A stretch of DNA of 64,000 nucleotides from Tetracentron sinense (GCA_015143295.1 CM026565.1:29582052-29646051); one strand, 5' to 3'; shown: positions 32,904 to 44,975, counted from the first letter of the stretch. The notes: generated by a model from the sequence alone, not told the origin. Made by a program: numbers and translations.

Positions 32904-33612
32904 GAGATAGTTTAGAAAATATCATAAAGTGGTGTAATAAGGATCAATTACTTTGTAAAAGGATCATTGGTCCATTGTATCTCATCAAAAAGTAGATTTG
33001 AATTTGAAATCTTAAAATGTTTTAGGATCAATCATTTTGATTTGATTAAGATTAGATTTGATAGAGTTTTTATCTTGAACTGATTTAATATCTATATAAA
33101 CCCAATTTGCTCTCTATGTAATAATTCAAGATTATTCAAGATAATTGATTTTTTCAAAATGGTATTAGAGCAGGTAGATTGGACCTTATTTTAACTTTTT
33201 TTTAAAATCTTGTTCTTCCAGCGGGCGGCATTGCCTCCTGTTCGGCCTAAACCTTTCTTTTTTTTTAGTTTCACAACTATAACAATCACCAAACTCTGGT
33301 TTAAATCTCTCAATCATTTATACCTCTAAGTTCTTTTTTTCTCTCGAACAACCGGTTTCACTTTATGTGCTTGTGGAAGAGATCATGACAGTTTGCTCTA
33401 GTGGACCATCGGCTCCGATAGACTCTAAGATGAGCGGGATGCGATAGGATAGACATCAAAAACAGTTGGTGGCAAACAATACGCACAATTGGATGTTTTG
33501 GCGACTTTTCAACAAAGCTCAAATGATCACAAACTACTTTTTTTGTTTGTAACAATTGCACGATCCTTTTCAAAAGATCATAGAATTGCAGGAGGGTATT
33601 AGAGATAGTTTA
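32904..33612 (+). mobile_element. TRIM-type element, 3' LTR lost
   Basis: The left LTR (about 32904-33159) ends before TGGTATTAGAGCAGG, a mutated initiator-Met primer-binding site. The internal part matches the TRIM at 7679 (TGACAGTTTGCTCTAGTGGA, GACTCTAAGATGAG) up to the purine tract GCAGGAGGG. Only TATTAGAGATAGTTTA of the right LTR remains before unrelated DNA. Confidence 0.8.
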
Positions 33613-33771
33613 CAGTGTAAGCAGTGAAATCTCACCACTTATTTAACACCCCACACAAAGGAGGGTGTGCACTGTAGGCATCAGATCACAACCCTGAGGA
33701 GGATCGTGACCACATCACATATGCAAATGCGCGTGTGGATCCTTTCCACCCTGAATTAAAATCAATCGAAG

Positions 33772-34892
33772 GGCAGCAAGGTCCCTTTGCTGCCCCAAAT
33801 TAAAACAAGATAGATGGGCAGCAAGGAGCCCCCTTGCTGCCCCAAAATTGAAATTAAACCAAAAGGGGTCTTTAATAGACTCTACTCTGGCAACAACGAG
33901 CTTCCTTGCTGTCCCAAATTGAAATTAAACCAAAGGAGTCTTTGATAGACCTCACTCTGGCAGCAAGGAGTTCCCTAATTGCCCGAAATCAAAATTAACT
34001 AAAAGAGGTCTTTAATAGACCCCACTCTGGCAGCAAGGAGCTCCCATGCTGCCCCAAATTGAAATTAAACCAAAAAGGGTTTTTACTAGACCCCACTCTG
34101 ACAGCAAGGAGCTCCCTTGCTGCCCCAAATTGAAATTAAACCAAAGGGGTCTTTAATAGACCCCACTCTGGTAGCAAGGAGTTCCCTTGCTGCCCTAAAT
34201 CAAAATTAAATCAAAAGAGTCATTAATAGATCTCACTCTAACAGCAAGGAGTCCCCTTGCTGGCCCAAATTAAAATAAAACAAATGGGCAGCAAGGAGCC
34301 CCCTTTGCTGCCCCAAATCAAAATTAACTAAAAGGGGACCTTAACAGACTCTATCGTGGCAGCAAAATATCTCCTTGCCCCAAATTAAAAGGGGTCTTTA
34401 ATAGACCCCACCTTGGCAGCAAGGAGTTTCATTGCTGCCCCAAATGAAAATTGAAATAAAAATGGGCTTTAATAGACCCCACTTGAGCAGCAAGGTGTCC
34501 CCTTACTGCCCCAAAGTAAAATAAAACCAGTTGCCAGCAAGGAGCTTCTCTTGCTACCCCAAATCAAAATTGAAATGAAAGGAGTCTTTAATAGACCCTA
34601 CCTTGGTAGCAAGGTGTTCCATTGCTACCCCAAAGTAAAATAAAACAAATTGGCAGCAAGAAGCCCCCTTGCTGCCCCAAATCAAAATTGAAATAAAAGA
34701 GGCCTTTAATAGACCCCACCTTGGCAGCAAGGTGTCCTCTTGCTGCCGCAAAATAAAATAAAACAAATTGGCAGCAAGGAACCCCCTACTGCTCGAAATC
34801 AAAATTGAAATAAAAGGGGTCTTTGATAGACCCCACCTTGACAGCAAGGTGTCTCATTGCTGCCCCAAAGTAAAATAAAACGAATTGGCAGC
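33772..34892. repeat. Hairpin-bearing minisatellite, about 18 units
   Basis: The core GGCAGCAAGGAGCTCCCTTG followed by CTGCC can fold on itself (arms GGCAGCAAGG and CCTTGCTGCC). It recurs about 18 times, each followed by CCCAAATTGAAATTAAA and often GGGGTCTTTAATAGACCCCA, itself a palindromic stretch. Spacing is about 70 bp at first. From 34414 it alternates 71-73 and 46-47 bp, giving a higher-order unit near 118 bp. It ends at the cut edge of the gypsy coding remnant. Confidence 0.9.
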
Positions 34893-35367
34893 TCAGAGTA
34901 GATAGAAGAGCTATGCCGATACTCGGAGGAGAGATCTTGAGTTCCAAGTTGGAGATTTTGTGTTTGTAAAGATCTCACCTACGAAGAGGGTGATGAGATT
35001 CGGCAAGCGGGGCAAGCTTAGTCCGAGATATGTGGGTCCTTTTGAGATCATCACCCGAGTCGGGGAAGTTGCTTATCGGGTCGCCTTGCCACCTTACATG
35101 GAAGGTGTGCATAATGTCTTTCACATCTCTATGTTGAGGAAGTACATTGCCGATCCTTCATATCTCATTCATTTAGAACCGTTGGAAGTTCGGGAAGATT
35201 TGACTCTAGTGGAGCAACTGGCTCAAATCTTGGACCGGAAAGAGCAAGTCTTGCATTCTAAAGTCATTCCTCTTGTACTCTTGCAATGGGAGCATCACTC
35301 TAGAGAAGAGACTACTTGGGAGAGTGAAGCCGAAATCCGCGAAAAGTACCCGCACTTGTTCTCCTAA
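34893..35367 (+). pseudogene. Chromovirus integrase C-terminus and chromodomain, 5'-truncated
   Basis: After one stop (AGA TAG AAG) the frame 34960-35367 is open. It reads RRRDLEFQVGDFVFVKISP, PRYVGPFEIITRVGEVAYRV and HNVFHISMLRKYIADPSYL, the integrase C-terminal module of gypsy elements. LLQWEHHSREETTWESEAEI at the end is a chromodomain-like segment, placing it among chromoviruses (probably Tekay/Del-type; inference). Everything upstream is missing; the edge abuts the minisatellite. Confidence 0.9.
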
Positions 35368-35397
35368 GGTACGTAAATTTCGGGGACGAAATTCTTT

Positions 35398-35411
35398 TAA
35401 GGGGGGGAGAA
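35398..35411 (+). other. Polypurine tract
   Basis: AAGGGGGGGAGAA immediately before the LTR start TGTAGAGACCC. Confidence 0.8.
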
Positions 35412-35924
35412 TGTAGAGACCCGAATCTTTTTCATGTTTTTATTGTAAGTATTAGGGGTATTATAGTCCTTGTGATGTTTTAATGTTTATGTATTTATAT
35501 CTAATTGGTATAGTGTGATTAAGGCTTAGTTAAACTTGTAAGCGGAGGGATGTCATAACACATCCTAAACTTTAGGAAGCTCTAGTTTTAGCACCATTTA
35601 TTAGAATTGAGTGATTCTTAAACCTTTAGAAAGGTATTGGAACCCTCTTCGAGGTTCATGTTTAATGTTTTTCCATATTTTTAGTCTAAGCTAAGTCAAA
35701 AGTGAGTTTTCCGATGTTTTGTCTGATGGAATTGTAGATCAGTCAACTTTGGGGATAATTTGGTCCATAAATGAAAGGGAATTTGGGAATTCTAAAATAC
35801 CAGAAATGTTTCTTTTCGAAAGACGAATCCAACGCAAGTTGAATTCGTCGAAATCCGACGAACGAGTCATAAGTTATGGCCAAAACAGTATAATGGGTCA
35901 GAAATCTGCAAAGCACCGATCACT

Positions 35925-36095
35925 AGCGATCGATCGGTACAAAACCGATCGCTCGGTCAGAAGTAGTAATCGATCGGTCCAAAACCGATCGATCGGTATC
36001 TATCGACTGGTCCAAAATTTTGTATGGGAAAAATTTCCAGAGAGTGTGTTTTTGATCGATCGCTCGGTCATAACCACCGATCGCTCGGTCTTTCG
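35925..36095. repeat. CGATCGGTC motif cluster in LTR
   Basis: At least eight copies of CGATCGGT, CGATCGCTCGGTC or close variants lie within 170 bp. Many are self-complementary (CGATCG). Confidence 0.85.
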
Positions 36096-37031
36096 TGTTT
36101 TTGATGAATTTTAGTAAGGGCTTTTTGGTCTTTTGGTTCTCAAACCTTGGGGCTATAAATAGGGATCCTATTTCGGGGTATTAGAATATTCTACCTATTT
36201 CTAACCTAATTTGGCAAAAAGGGAGAGAAAACCTAGGGTTTTAAGAAAAAGATTTCTTGGGGAAGGAGATAGCTTGGATATTGCAAGGAGAGCTTGGAAA
36301 GCTTCCCTAAATCACCTCGGGAGCGTTTTGAATTTAAGAGAAGGATTCCTAAGGTCGATATACTATCCTAATCAACTCTATTTTAATGTTTTGTAAATGT
36401 TAATATGATAGGAATGATAGAATAGAGATTAGATACATTTTTCCTAAATTTTCTATGAAGTAAGCTAATTATGGATGGAAATGTGGATTAGAATGTGGAT
36501 AGAATGTATGGAGGATGAGATTAATATGTGAATGTGAATAATGAATGGATTGTATGGATAGATTATGGTTTGATGAATGCTTGAAAATGTAGAAGAGCAA
36601 TGGATTCATATTATGCGTACTTAAGGTGTTTGTGAAAATGCTTGAGAGGATAAATGCTATTATACTCTTATGAAATGGTGGTAAATTGATTATGAGTTGT
36701 GCTATGAATTATGATAAGATATGTATATGTGATTGTTTGATAAGTATGTCTAATTACTTGCATGGAAATTGGCAGTTGGGAAGGTAAGAACTTAGAGGAA
36801 AATCTCTCAAATCGGGAATTCTCTAATTATTTGGTATGAGACAGTATAGTGGAGTTTCCATGGTGGGAGATCGGAATCTAAGCAATTACCAACTCTAATG
36901 TTAATTTCAACACTTAAGCACATATGCACGTGTATGTTAAGATAAGAGTCTCACAAGTCACACATGTGGACCACAAGCATGAGCATGACATACGTATGAC
37001 ATTCTGAATAAGCATAAGCATGATATGATTT

Positions 37032-37150
37032 GTATCCGCCAAGAACGGCATGTCAACTATTTGATTCTTAAGCATGGTCCGTATCCGCCAAGAATGGCAT
37101 GCCAACCATATGATATCTTAGACATAGTCCGTATCCGCCAATAACGGCAT
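37032..37150 (+). repeat. About 50-bp tandem repeat in LTR, 2.4 units
   Basis: GTATCCGCCAAGAACGGCAT recurs at 37032, 37081 and 37131. Confidence 0.85.
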
Positions 37151-38307
37151 ATCACATCATTGTATGATTTGAATAAGTGCATAAGCATAAGCATCTCACA
37201 AGCACGTGGTCTCATAAGCATAAGCAGCTCATAAGAGTATTGTCTTCTAAGTCTAAGATTCTCACAAGTACACGAGTCAAGGTGATGATATGATGTATAT
37301 GCGCACACGTTCTTCTGCACTCTGATTATGTTATTATGCTATTGGATATGTTTCTAACTAAGTGCATGTATATTATTATTATTGGTTGGATTTTATATAC
37401 ATTGGGTACCTTTGTACTCAGCCGGACTTTGTCTTGACAGGTTTAAAGCAAGAATACACGGCGGAGCCGTGGATTGAGGAAGCTTACATCGAAGAAGGTG
37501 GTGAAGGTGAGCCTTTCGAAGAATGAACCGGAGGCTTGGGTGGCTACACCTATTAGTTTATATTTTGTTTGGTTGTGGTTTTTGTAATAGACTTTTAGAT
37601 GATGTTGCTCATTTGATTACTTTACAGTTGGGTTTTAGACATTTTGTTTATGTTGGATTTTATTATGTTAGGCAGATGACCGTTGTATAGGATGGTTTGA
37701 GTTTGATGAAATCGGAATTTTGTTACTCTCATTTTTGGAGACTCGTGTAGTAGCCTTGTATGCATGGTTTTTAAGTAGGTTTAAGTAATGTGGCGATTCC
37801 AAAGTCCTATTTTAGCCATGTGAGATTTTGGGGTCGTTACATAATCATCCAAGCTACTCAATAGATTTAGTTTGTCAACACTTTAAACTTAAATGGATGC
37901 AAATGCCTCTATTTCTATGCAAGAGGAAAATATTATTCTCTCAATTCCCATTCTTTATACACAAGCAAGAAAAACAAGGTCTTGCTCGTTCAAAAATTGA
38001 TCACTATCTTACTCGTTCAACTCGATTCATCAGGTGTAGAGGTAAGTTTCATTCATATATATTATCATCATCCTTTGTAACAATATTCTCTCTGTTCATA
38101 GGCTTTTTGTCATTATTTTAGTATTTGAATTCATCTCAATCTCTTCTTTTGTCTTGTCTTTTTTAAGAATTTTTTCTTATTTTAGTTTTAGTTTTTTTTT
38201 TTTTTTCAGATTTATTGCTCCAATCTCCATTTTGTATTAATAGAGATTTCTACATTGGTCTTGAACCATTTTCATTCAATTCTCGCACTGCTATTTTAAT
38301 TTACAAT

Positions 38308-38720
38308 GTCACTACAAGAAATTGGCTTATCGATCATGATTCTTATTTGTGATCATAAGACATTTATCATGGTTACAATAGAACTGTGATATTTCAATGC
38401 GTGATCATAAGTCGAAGAAAATATCACAAATATTTATTAACAATTGTAGATGTCTATTAACCGAGATTACACATTCAAAATATGGACATTTTGTGTTGTT
38501 CTTACAATCATGGTTTGATACGTAACGGTGATTGTTTTAAATTCGAAAGATCACGGTTATTTATCTGTGATTGTACATTTAAAAAAATTGAGATAATATA
38601 TTATTGAATATATAGTTTATGGTCATGTACATAAGATCTCGGTTTCAAAATTAACTATGATTTTTATTTACATAAAAAATAATTGTTAATCGTATCTCCA
38701 ACAAGTTTTATTTTTAATTG
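38308..38720 (+). mobile_element. CACTA terminus, second copy
   Basis: CACTACAAGAAATTGGC is followed by TGTGATCATAAGACAT and ATCATGGTTA words, the same subterminal vocabulary as at 24683 and 63847. The far end was not found. Confidence 0.6.
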
Positions 38721-39139
38721 TAATAGTGATCCTCTTCCATTTGTGACCCATAAAAAATTCTTCTTTATGAATCCCTTATCACTTGTAGCTCATCCTAATT
38801 TTTCTTATTTGAAAAATAGTTCAACGATGCCTTCCTTTCACGTGTTATAGCTTCTTTTGTTGGTTAAGTAGGTAAAGTAACACCTAAACAAACACACATA
38901 GTCAGACCTAAGGTTATCACTAAAGGTGACATAAACATGTCATAGTTAGATGTCATGAAAGATAACTCTAGGTTTAATGAATGCATGAATGATTGGTCTA
39001 TGGTAATTGTTAAGGTGGAGAGAGTTGTGTGGCCTTTGAGCCATGGGCATGGGTGTGTGTGGTGTGTGATATAGTGTGAGTGATGTGTTTGTTACCCAAA
39101 AATAAGAGGTAGTAGTTAAGATTGCACATTGTGTGAACA

Positions 39140-39400
39140 CGGAATTTACTATCTTTTTTTGCGGGCTGGGCCCTACGGAGGAACGACGCTAAACACCTTT
39201 AGAAATGACTTAGAGTCACCACCTACTTTATTTTAGGGGAAGAAGGACCCGGGTGAATGTGGATAGGGACCTATGGTTGCAATTAGAGTCTAGGTAAGAG
39301 ATCCGCTTAAGTCCCAGATAAGGTGTTAGGCACCCCGGACCCCAATCCTAAGATAGTTCCTACTTCCTGGTGATATATATATTTAAGTCATTGGAGATAT
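39140..39400 (-). mobile_element. LTR-retroelement fragment, shared with 52230-52450
   Basis: Words such as GAGTC.CCACCTA.TTTA and AAGGTGTTAGGCACCCC are shared in order with 52230-52450. The GTCGCCACC core resembles the primer-binding-like site of the left gypsy element. No coding part adjoins. Confidence 0.45.
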
Positions 39401-39982
39401 GCTAATTAAAAAAGCGGGGGTGGGGGGGCGGGGGGAGGGGACAGAAATTCTACTCTAGGAGCTAACCTTATAGGTTTTGTTCAAAACCGGACAGTGCTTC
39501 CATCTGAACGAGCGTGGTTCCAATGGGTTCCCTTGAGGTCTAAGGGCATTCTTAAGGGTCAAGTAGGATCCTAAGGCCATGAGTTTGCACCAAGTTGAGT
39601 TTAAAGTTTAAACTATCATGAAATGATAAAAGAGAAAGGAGAAAATAACGTTAATGATGAAGAGGGAGTACCCTTTCTCTTGAAGTCATGGGGTCCCCTA
39701 CATTGTCATAAACAACGTAGGGGAGCCCTTGGTTTTCAAGGAAAGGGACCCTCCTTCTTGGCAACGTGGTGCTAACTAGATAAGCAAGAAAAGGAAATAC
39801 AAGGGGTGCCTACCTTCCTCTTTTCTAATCCAAGCTCCAAGAATATACTTATGACCTCAAGAGAATATATATGGGGGGTATTAAGCCAAAGGCTATCACC
39901 CATAGCATACCCATCATCATCTCTCACTGGTGGTGTTGGGATTCTTGGAATGACATAGCCTTTTTTCTTTGGGAAACTCTAA
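39401..39982. other. Unassigned stretch with a G-rich run
   Basis: 39415-39440 is G-rich (GGGGGTGGGGGGGCGGGGGG). The rest is unremarkable and no gene was recognised. Confidence 0.4.
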
Positions 39983-40859
39983 GGTTGTGTTTGGTTAAAC
40001 TTTTGGGATGACTTCTAGTAACTTTTGGTCCCTTAAAAGTCAAAAAATAGTAAATTTGACATTTGGTTTTCAAATCTGAAAATTACTTCCCACCGAAGTC
40101 AGAGGTTGGGGGAAATCACAAAATCTACTTCCTATGAAAGCTAAGGGAGTTTGTTTTTTGCGGGAATTCGATTTCATGACTTCGACACGAAGTCGACGGA
40201 ACCTCATGATTTCGATGATATTAAAGGTTTTAAGAAAAAGGTTTCATTCTCACAGGTCGCAAGAGGATGTGGTGAGAACCCTTTTCCCTCGTTTCTCTCG
40301 TGTGATCTTCCCCTGCTGCCGAGGCTCTCCCACCGTTCAACCCACCAGAGAAATCGCTGGTAATTAAGTCATGTTTCCTCTTCCCTTTTCCTCTTTTTTT
40401 CCCGTTTCCTTTGTCATGGCCGAAGCTCTCATTCTAGGGTTTCTCTTTTTATATTGTTGATGCTCAAGGCGCCGATGTATTCCTTTTGCTTAAACGCCGA
40501 CATACTCCCTACTCGCACAAGTACGTCTCTTGATTTCTTTTTCTATATATCTTAAAATTCCTCCATTTTTTTTATGGTTGTAATGGAGTTGGTTGGGAGT
40601 TTTGATTAATGGAATGGGGGTTTTGGAGTTGGGAGTTTTGATTAATGGGGTATGAATGCCAATTAAAATGGATGAGTGGTTTTGATTTATTGTAATGGAG
40701 ATGGGAGATGGAGATGGGAGATGGAGATGCTTTTTTTTTGGACTATTGATTTGGTTATTTGGTTTATTTGGACTATTGATTTGGTTATCTGGTTTTTGAG
40801 ATACTGTGATAATGGGGTTTCCCTTCCTCCTCTTGTCCATTGATTTTTTGTTTATGTTA

Positions 40860-41350
40860 TCATGGTTTTTGTAATGTTTTTTTTATTCATAGAAAAACCC
40901 ATGGAGATGGAGATGCTTTTTTTTTTGATTCATAAGTTTTTGTTGTTGTGATTTTCAATAACTGGTTAACTTGTTTTTGAGATGAGGTTTTCTACTAATC
41001 AGTTGTGGTTTTTTTTATTTTATTTATTTATTTATTTTTTATCTAGTTAAGTTGAGTACTACTCTATTGTAATGGAGATGCTGTTTTTTTTTTTTTTCCT
41101 ATTGTTTTTTTGATTCATTGAATAACCCATGGAGATGGAGATGTTTTTTTTTGTTTTGATTCATAAGTGTTTGTTGCTAAATAACTGGTTTAGTTGGACT
41201 ATTGATTTGGTTTTTTGGTTTTTGAGATGGGTTTTCTACTTATCTGTTGTGGATTTTTTTTTATCTAGTTAAGTTGAGTACTACTCTGTTGTAATGAAGA
41301 TGTTTTTTTTTTTTATTCATAGAATAACCCATGGAGATGGAGATGCTACT
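40860..41350 (+). repeat. Diverged tandem repeat of about 225 bp, 2+ units
   Basis: Each unit contains AACCCATGGAGATGGAGATG, a T-run, GATTCATAAGT, TTTTGAGATG and ATCTAGTTAAGTTGAGTACT. The copies differ mainly in the length of the T-runs. Confidence 0.75.
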
Positions 41351-41477
41351 TTTTTTTATATTTTTACATTGATTCTTTTTTTGAAAACATGGCATGAGTA
41401 GTGTGTGGTATCATCATCTTTTTTTGAAAACATGACATGAGTAGTGTCTGGTATCATCATCACATGATTGTATGTAG

Positions 41478-41900
41478 GTAAATACTATGTTGTAGATAGT
41501 GGATATCTAAATATGAATGAGTTTCTTGCACCTTACCGCGGTGTTCGATATCATCTCTAAGATTTTCGTCGTGGACCAAATGAGAGAATAATGAAAGAGA
41601 AGTTCAATTATGCTCATTCGTCACTGAGGAATGTAATCGATTGTTGCTTAGGTGTGTTAAAAGCTCGTTTTCCTATTTTAAAATAAATGACTCCATATTC
41701 ATTAAGTACGCAACGCGACTTTGTTGTTGCTGCCATGGCTGTCCATAATTTTATCAAAAAGGTAACTGTAAATGTTTACTTATTTGTTATGTACGAGGAC
41801 GAATGGTGGGAGGGTGAATAATCTTCAGATTCAGATGAAGAATTTGAAGATGGTTCATTTGATTTACCACTAGGCAACCAATCAAAGGTAATGAGCCAAT
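41478..41900 (+). pseudogene. PIF/Harbinger DDE transposase, last exon
   Basis: After a splice-acceptor-like TATGTAG the frame reads GKYYVVDSGY, EFLAPYRGVRYHL, AHSSLRNVIDCCLGVLKARF and QRDFVVAAMAVHNFIKK, matching the DDE_Tnp_4 domain of plant PIF transposases. The conserved Glu of RN.IE is Asp here, and TAA codons interrupt at about 41560 and 41682. An acidic tail (SDSDEEFEDGSFDL) follows. It is inactive. Confidence 0.88.
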
Positions 41901-42588
41901 TTAGAGACCGGCTTGCGCGACTATGTGATACGTCATTTGAATGACACTATTGATGCATTTCAAATCATTGATGTAAGAACAAAATATTTTGGATTATGTC
42001 TTTTTGGAGAAACAGTCTTGTATATCCCAAAAAAACATAATATTTGGGCAATTATAATATGGTACGCCTTGGGAAAATTTCATGATATTTGTGTCATTCT
42101 TATTCTCATATATATATTTGTCAATATATATACTATGTCTATTAAAGGAATCGTAAAGCACATTAAAAATTTTAATTTTTTTTAACTGTTCTAAATTGAG
42201 AAGTTACTCTTTGCCCTGGAAAGCCAAACACACATTTTGACTTTTTATATTGGGAAGCTATTTCTCGTAAGAACATACCAAACAACATTTTTCCCTTAAA
42301 ATGACTTTTACCTACTCTTCTGGAGAGCTACTTTCTTAAGAAGTCCTTCTGCCAATTTGTCGAGAAGTTGATCCAAACAAGGTCTAAACTTCTTCACTAG
42401 ACCAAATAGGGCTAAGGATTGGTATTTATAGAATTTTAGGGGTGGTGGCATATTTGTAATATGGGGATGGTTAGGTGAGTCAGAAGGAAGCCATTGGAGG
42501 TCAAAGGAGGGAGCTGCAGGTGGTCTGCTCTTCTTCAGGAATACCTGCAACCGTTGGGCTAAACACCAAATAAGAAAAAGGTTGGGCT

Positions 42589-43082
42589 TTTTTTTTTTTT
42601 TTGAAGAGCCAGAAGCCACCCACATAGCAGCCCCGTCCCAAATTTATTAATAAGCCCTCACTTGTGACGGAGGAATACAGTGGGAACAGAAAGACACTTG
42701 GGGTTTACAGAATAAAACCCCATGCAACAAAACAAACAATAAGAGAAAACTAACCTATACCAAAACAAACAATAAACCCTCTAAACATGCCTAATATAAA
42801 CCGTACCCTTCTTATCCAATCTATACAAACCTTTGATAATTCTAAGAATCTGAGAATTATTTGTAAACAAATTATTCCTCCCCATGGCACCTTGCCGAGC
42901 CAAAGCATCTATCACTTTATTCTCTTCTCTATACGAATGCTTTATAGAAAAATCTACTCCTTCCAATAAACCAGTAAGCTGCCCCAAAAATCCCATAAAT
43001 ACCATAAAGTGCAGTTTTGGGACCTTGTCCAATTCACTACGATATTCGAATCGCATTCAATGTCAATACCAAAACCAACAAT
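42589..43082 (-). mobile_element. 5'-truncated LINE with RNase H end
   Basis: The minus strand encodes LLEGVDFSIKHSYREENKVIDALARQG and LRIIKGLYRLDKKGTVYIR, the RNase H-like C-terminus of plant L1-type LINEs. The start of the domain (IDIECDSNIVVNWTRSQ) is in another frame, so a frameshift is present. A poly(A) tail (T-run on the plus strand) ends it at 42589. AAAAGGTTGGGCT on both sides (42576-42588 and 43083-43095) is a 13-bp target duplication. Confidence 0.88.
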
Positions 43083-43189
43083 AAAAGGTTGGGCTGCTTG
43101 GTTTAAACGCAAAAGGGGAAATGGATTGGGCTGGTGGATTTTGGGGAATGGGTCTCAGGCGTATGTGGGTTTGAGAGTTTGGTGTGCTA

Positions 43190-43480
43190 GGTTACATGCT
43201 AACCATTCTCCAAAAATCTGCATGTGTGAGTGCGTGAGTTTAATGTGTGTGTGGGTTACATGTTAAACATTCTCTAAAAATCTGCATGTGTGAGTACGTG
43301 AGTTTAATGTGTGTGTCGGTTACATGTTATCCTTCCCCAATAATCTGCATGTGTGCATGGTGAGTTTAATGTGTGTTTTTGCATTTTAGTTACATGCGCT
43401 TGCCTGAAAATAAAATCTGCATGTGTGTGGTTGGGTGGGTGTTACTTACATGCTAACATTTCTTTTAAAAAACAGTGTGG
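43190..43480 (+). repeat. About 65-bp tandem repeat, 4 units
   Basis: GGTTACATG.TAA, AATCTGCATGTGTG and GTGAGTTTAATGTGTGT recur about every 65 bp. Confidence 0.8.
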
Positions 43481-43489
43481 GGGGCAAGG

Positions 43490-43625
43490 GATCATGATTA
43501 GGGTGATGGGCTTTAGAGAATAGGTTTCGGCCTTGGGCTTTAGGGAATGGGTTTTGGTCATGGGCTTTAGAGAATGGGTTTTGGGATTGACTTTAGGGAA
43601 TGGGATGATCACGGGTTCAGGCATT
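43490..43625 (+). repeat. About 36-bp tandem repeat, 4 units
   Basis: GGGCTTTAG.GAATGGGTTT recurs with small changes. Confidence 0.75.
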
Positions 43626-44975
43626 TGGTTTAGGGTTAAGAGAGAGGGTAAGCCTAGGTGTGCTTGAGGATTTTGCCTTAGCTATGCCTTGGTTAAGGTG
43701 GTGAGCGTGAGCCTCGCACTTGACCCTTGAGTTGGGCTTTGATAATGGACTTAGGTGGATGATTCTAGTCATGGTTTGTCTAGGCTTAGGTAGGCTTGGG
43801 TTAGGCCTAGGTGTCTGAGAGAGGAGCAGGGGTGCTTACTCATTGGACCAGACTGAAGCCATAATGGGCCCAACCTAATCTACATACTAAGGCTTAATTT
43901 AGTCTGTGCCTTAAACCAGAACCATTGGGCCTCAACTTAGCCAAGTTGACCTTTTTAAGTTTGGACTGAGCAATTGGTGAGCCCAAATTTGTTGGGTCGA
44001 ACTCAGTTATGCGTCACCCTAAAGTCGGCCCAGGACCAAAGTATATAACACATGTAAATATGGTAGTATATAATTCTTGCCAGCCTCATCCAAACTCAAC
44101 TTCAAGGCCAAGTTTGAGCCTAAACCCAGCCCAGCGCTGAAAAAATTGCTCTTCAAATCTCATCCTCAACTTGGGCCGGACCAGTGGGCCTGTAGCCGGC
44201 CTTGCCCAACATGTTGCATGAATGGTAATCTCGATTTCGTTGAGGAAGTTTTGATGTATTTTAAACCATAAATTAGCAAAATAATCTTAGAAACAATAAT
44301 ACAATGCTGAAGTATTTTCATAAATCTTAAAACTTTTTTTATTTTTTAATTGTTGGTAGAGGTAAAAATCTCTCTCACACACCATGTCAATCTCACACAA
44401 GCATTATAGAAGACAAAATCTAACCCATCTAATCAAAAGGGCTTGACTTAAGGTCAGAGGGAGGAGCCTTAAGTAGTGGAATGGCCCGACATAGCTAGCT
44501 AACATGGGACTAAGTTGGGTAACTTCAACTGTCCATGGTCCAAGGGTAAGTATAACCCAATTTACTTTTTTTTTTCTTTTTTTATTGATGTAAACAATAC
44601 ACAGACACCAAAAAAAAAATATTAAATCTAAACCACATGGACTACATTTTTGGGTTGGGTTCTGCCTACATTGACCTCCCTTGGCTTATTAGGTTTCTTC
44701 CTCTCTACCAAAGATAGGCCCTTAGATGGGCCGAGTTCAGCCTATTGGGTCTGTGTGTGTTATTGTCATTTATCCCCACGAAATTCAAGGAGGACTAAAA
44801 GGAACTTTTCACTTTAGTCATGAACCTACAATATATAAGAGTAGTGTGCCCATGTGGCATTTTACTACATAATCAGATGCCTTCTCATTTTACCTCCTTT
44901 AATTGTGGTTAAGCTTAACCAATTTAAAGTTAATATTTTTTTATTTTTTATTCTAAAACAAAGGTTAAATAGATG
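43626..44975. other. Unassigned intergenic DNA
   Basis: It includes a GCCCAA-rich stretch (43930-44230) related to 7280-7500. No gene recognised. Confidence 0.4.

Larger units (their letters stand above)
35412..37841 (+). mobile_element. 3' LTR of the chromovirus, 2.4 kb
   Basis: It begins TGTAGAGACCCGAATC and ends TTTTGGGGTCGTTACA. It holds a GATCGGTC motif cluster (35930-36095), a 50-bp tandem repeat (37032-37150) and no gene. Its ends resemble the solo LTR at 21758-23621. Confidence 0.85.
39983..42296 (+). mobile_element. PIF/Harbinger transposon remnant
   Basis: The left end GGTTGTGTTTGGTTAAAC and the right end ACCAAACAACATTTTTCCC are imperfect inverted repeats. TAA flanks both (39980-39982 and 42297-42299). 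Inside are a minisatellite (40860-41350) and the 3' exon of a transposase gene. Most of the transposase is missing. Confidence 0.75.

Noticed and set aside
34554-34847. Repeat protein of 97 residues on the minus strand
   Set aside because: It is the translation of the minisatellite; the unit length is not kept in frame across the array and stops interrupt it.
23220-36095. GGTCGATCGGT clusters as a CRISPR-like or integron-like array
   Set aside because: Unit spacing is irregular, there are no unique spacers, and the context is a plant LTR.
42308-42625. Minus-strand 105-codon frame near the LINE
   Set aside because: It starts inside the LINE poly(A) tail and covers the Harbinger edge; no recognised motif.
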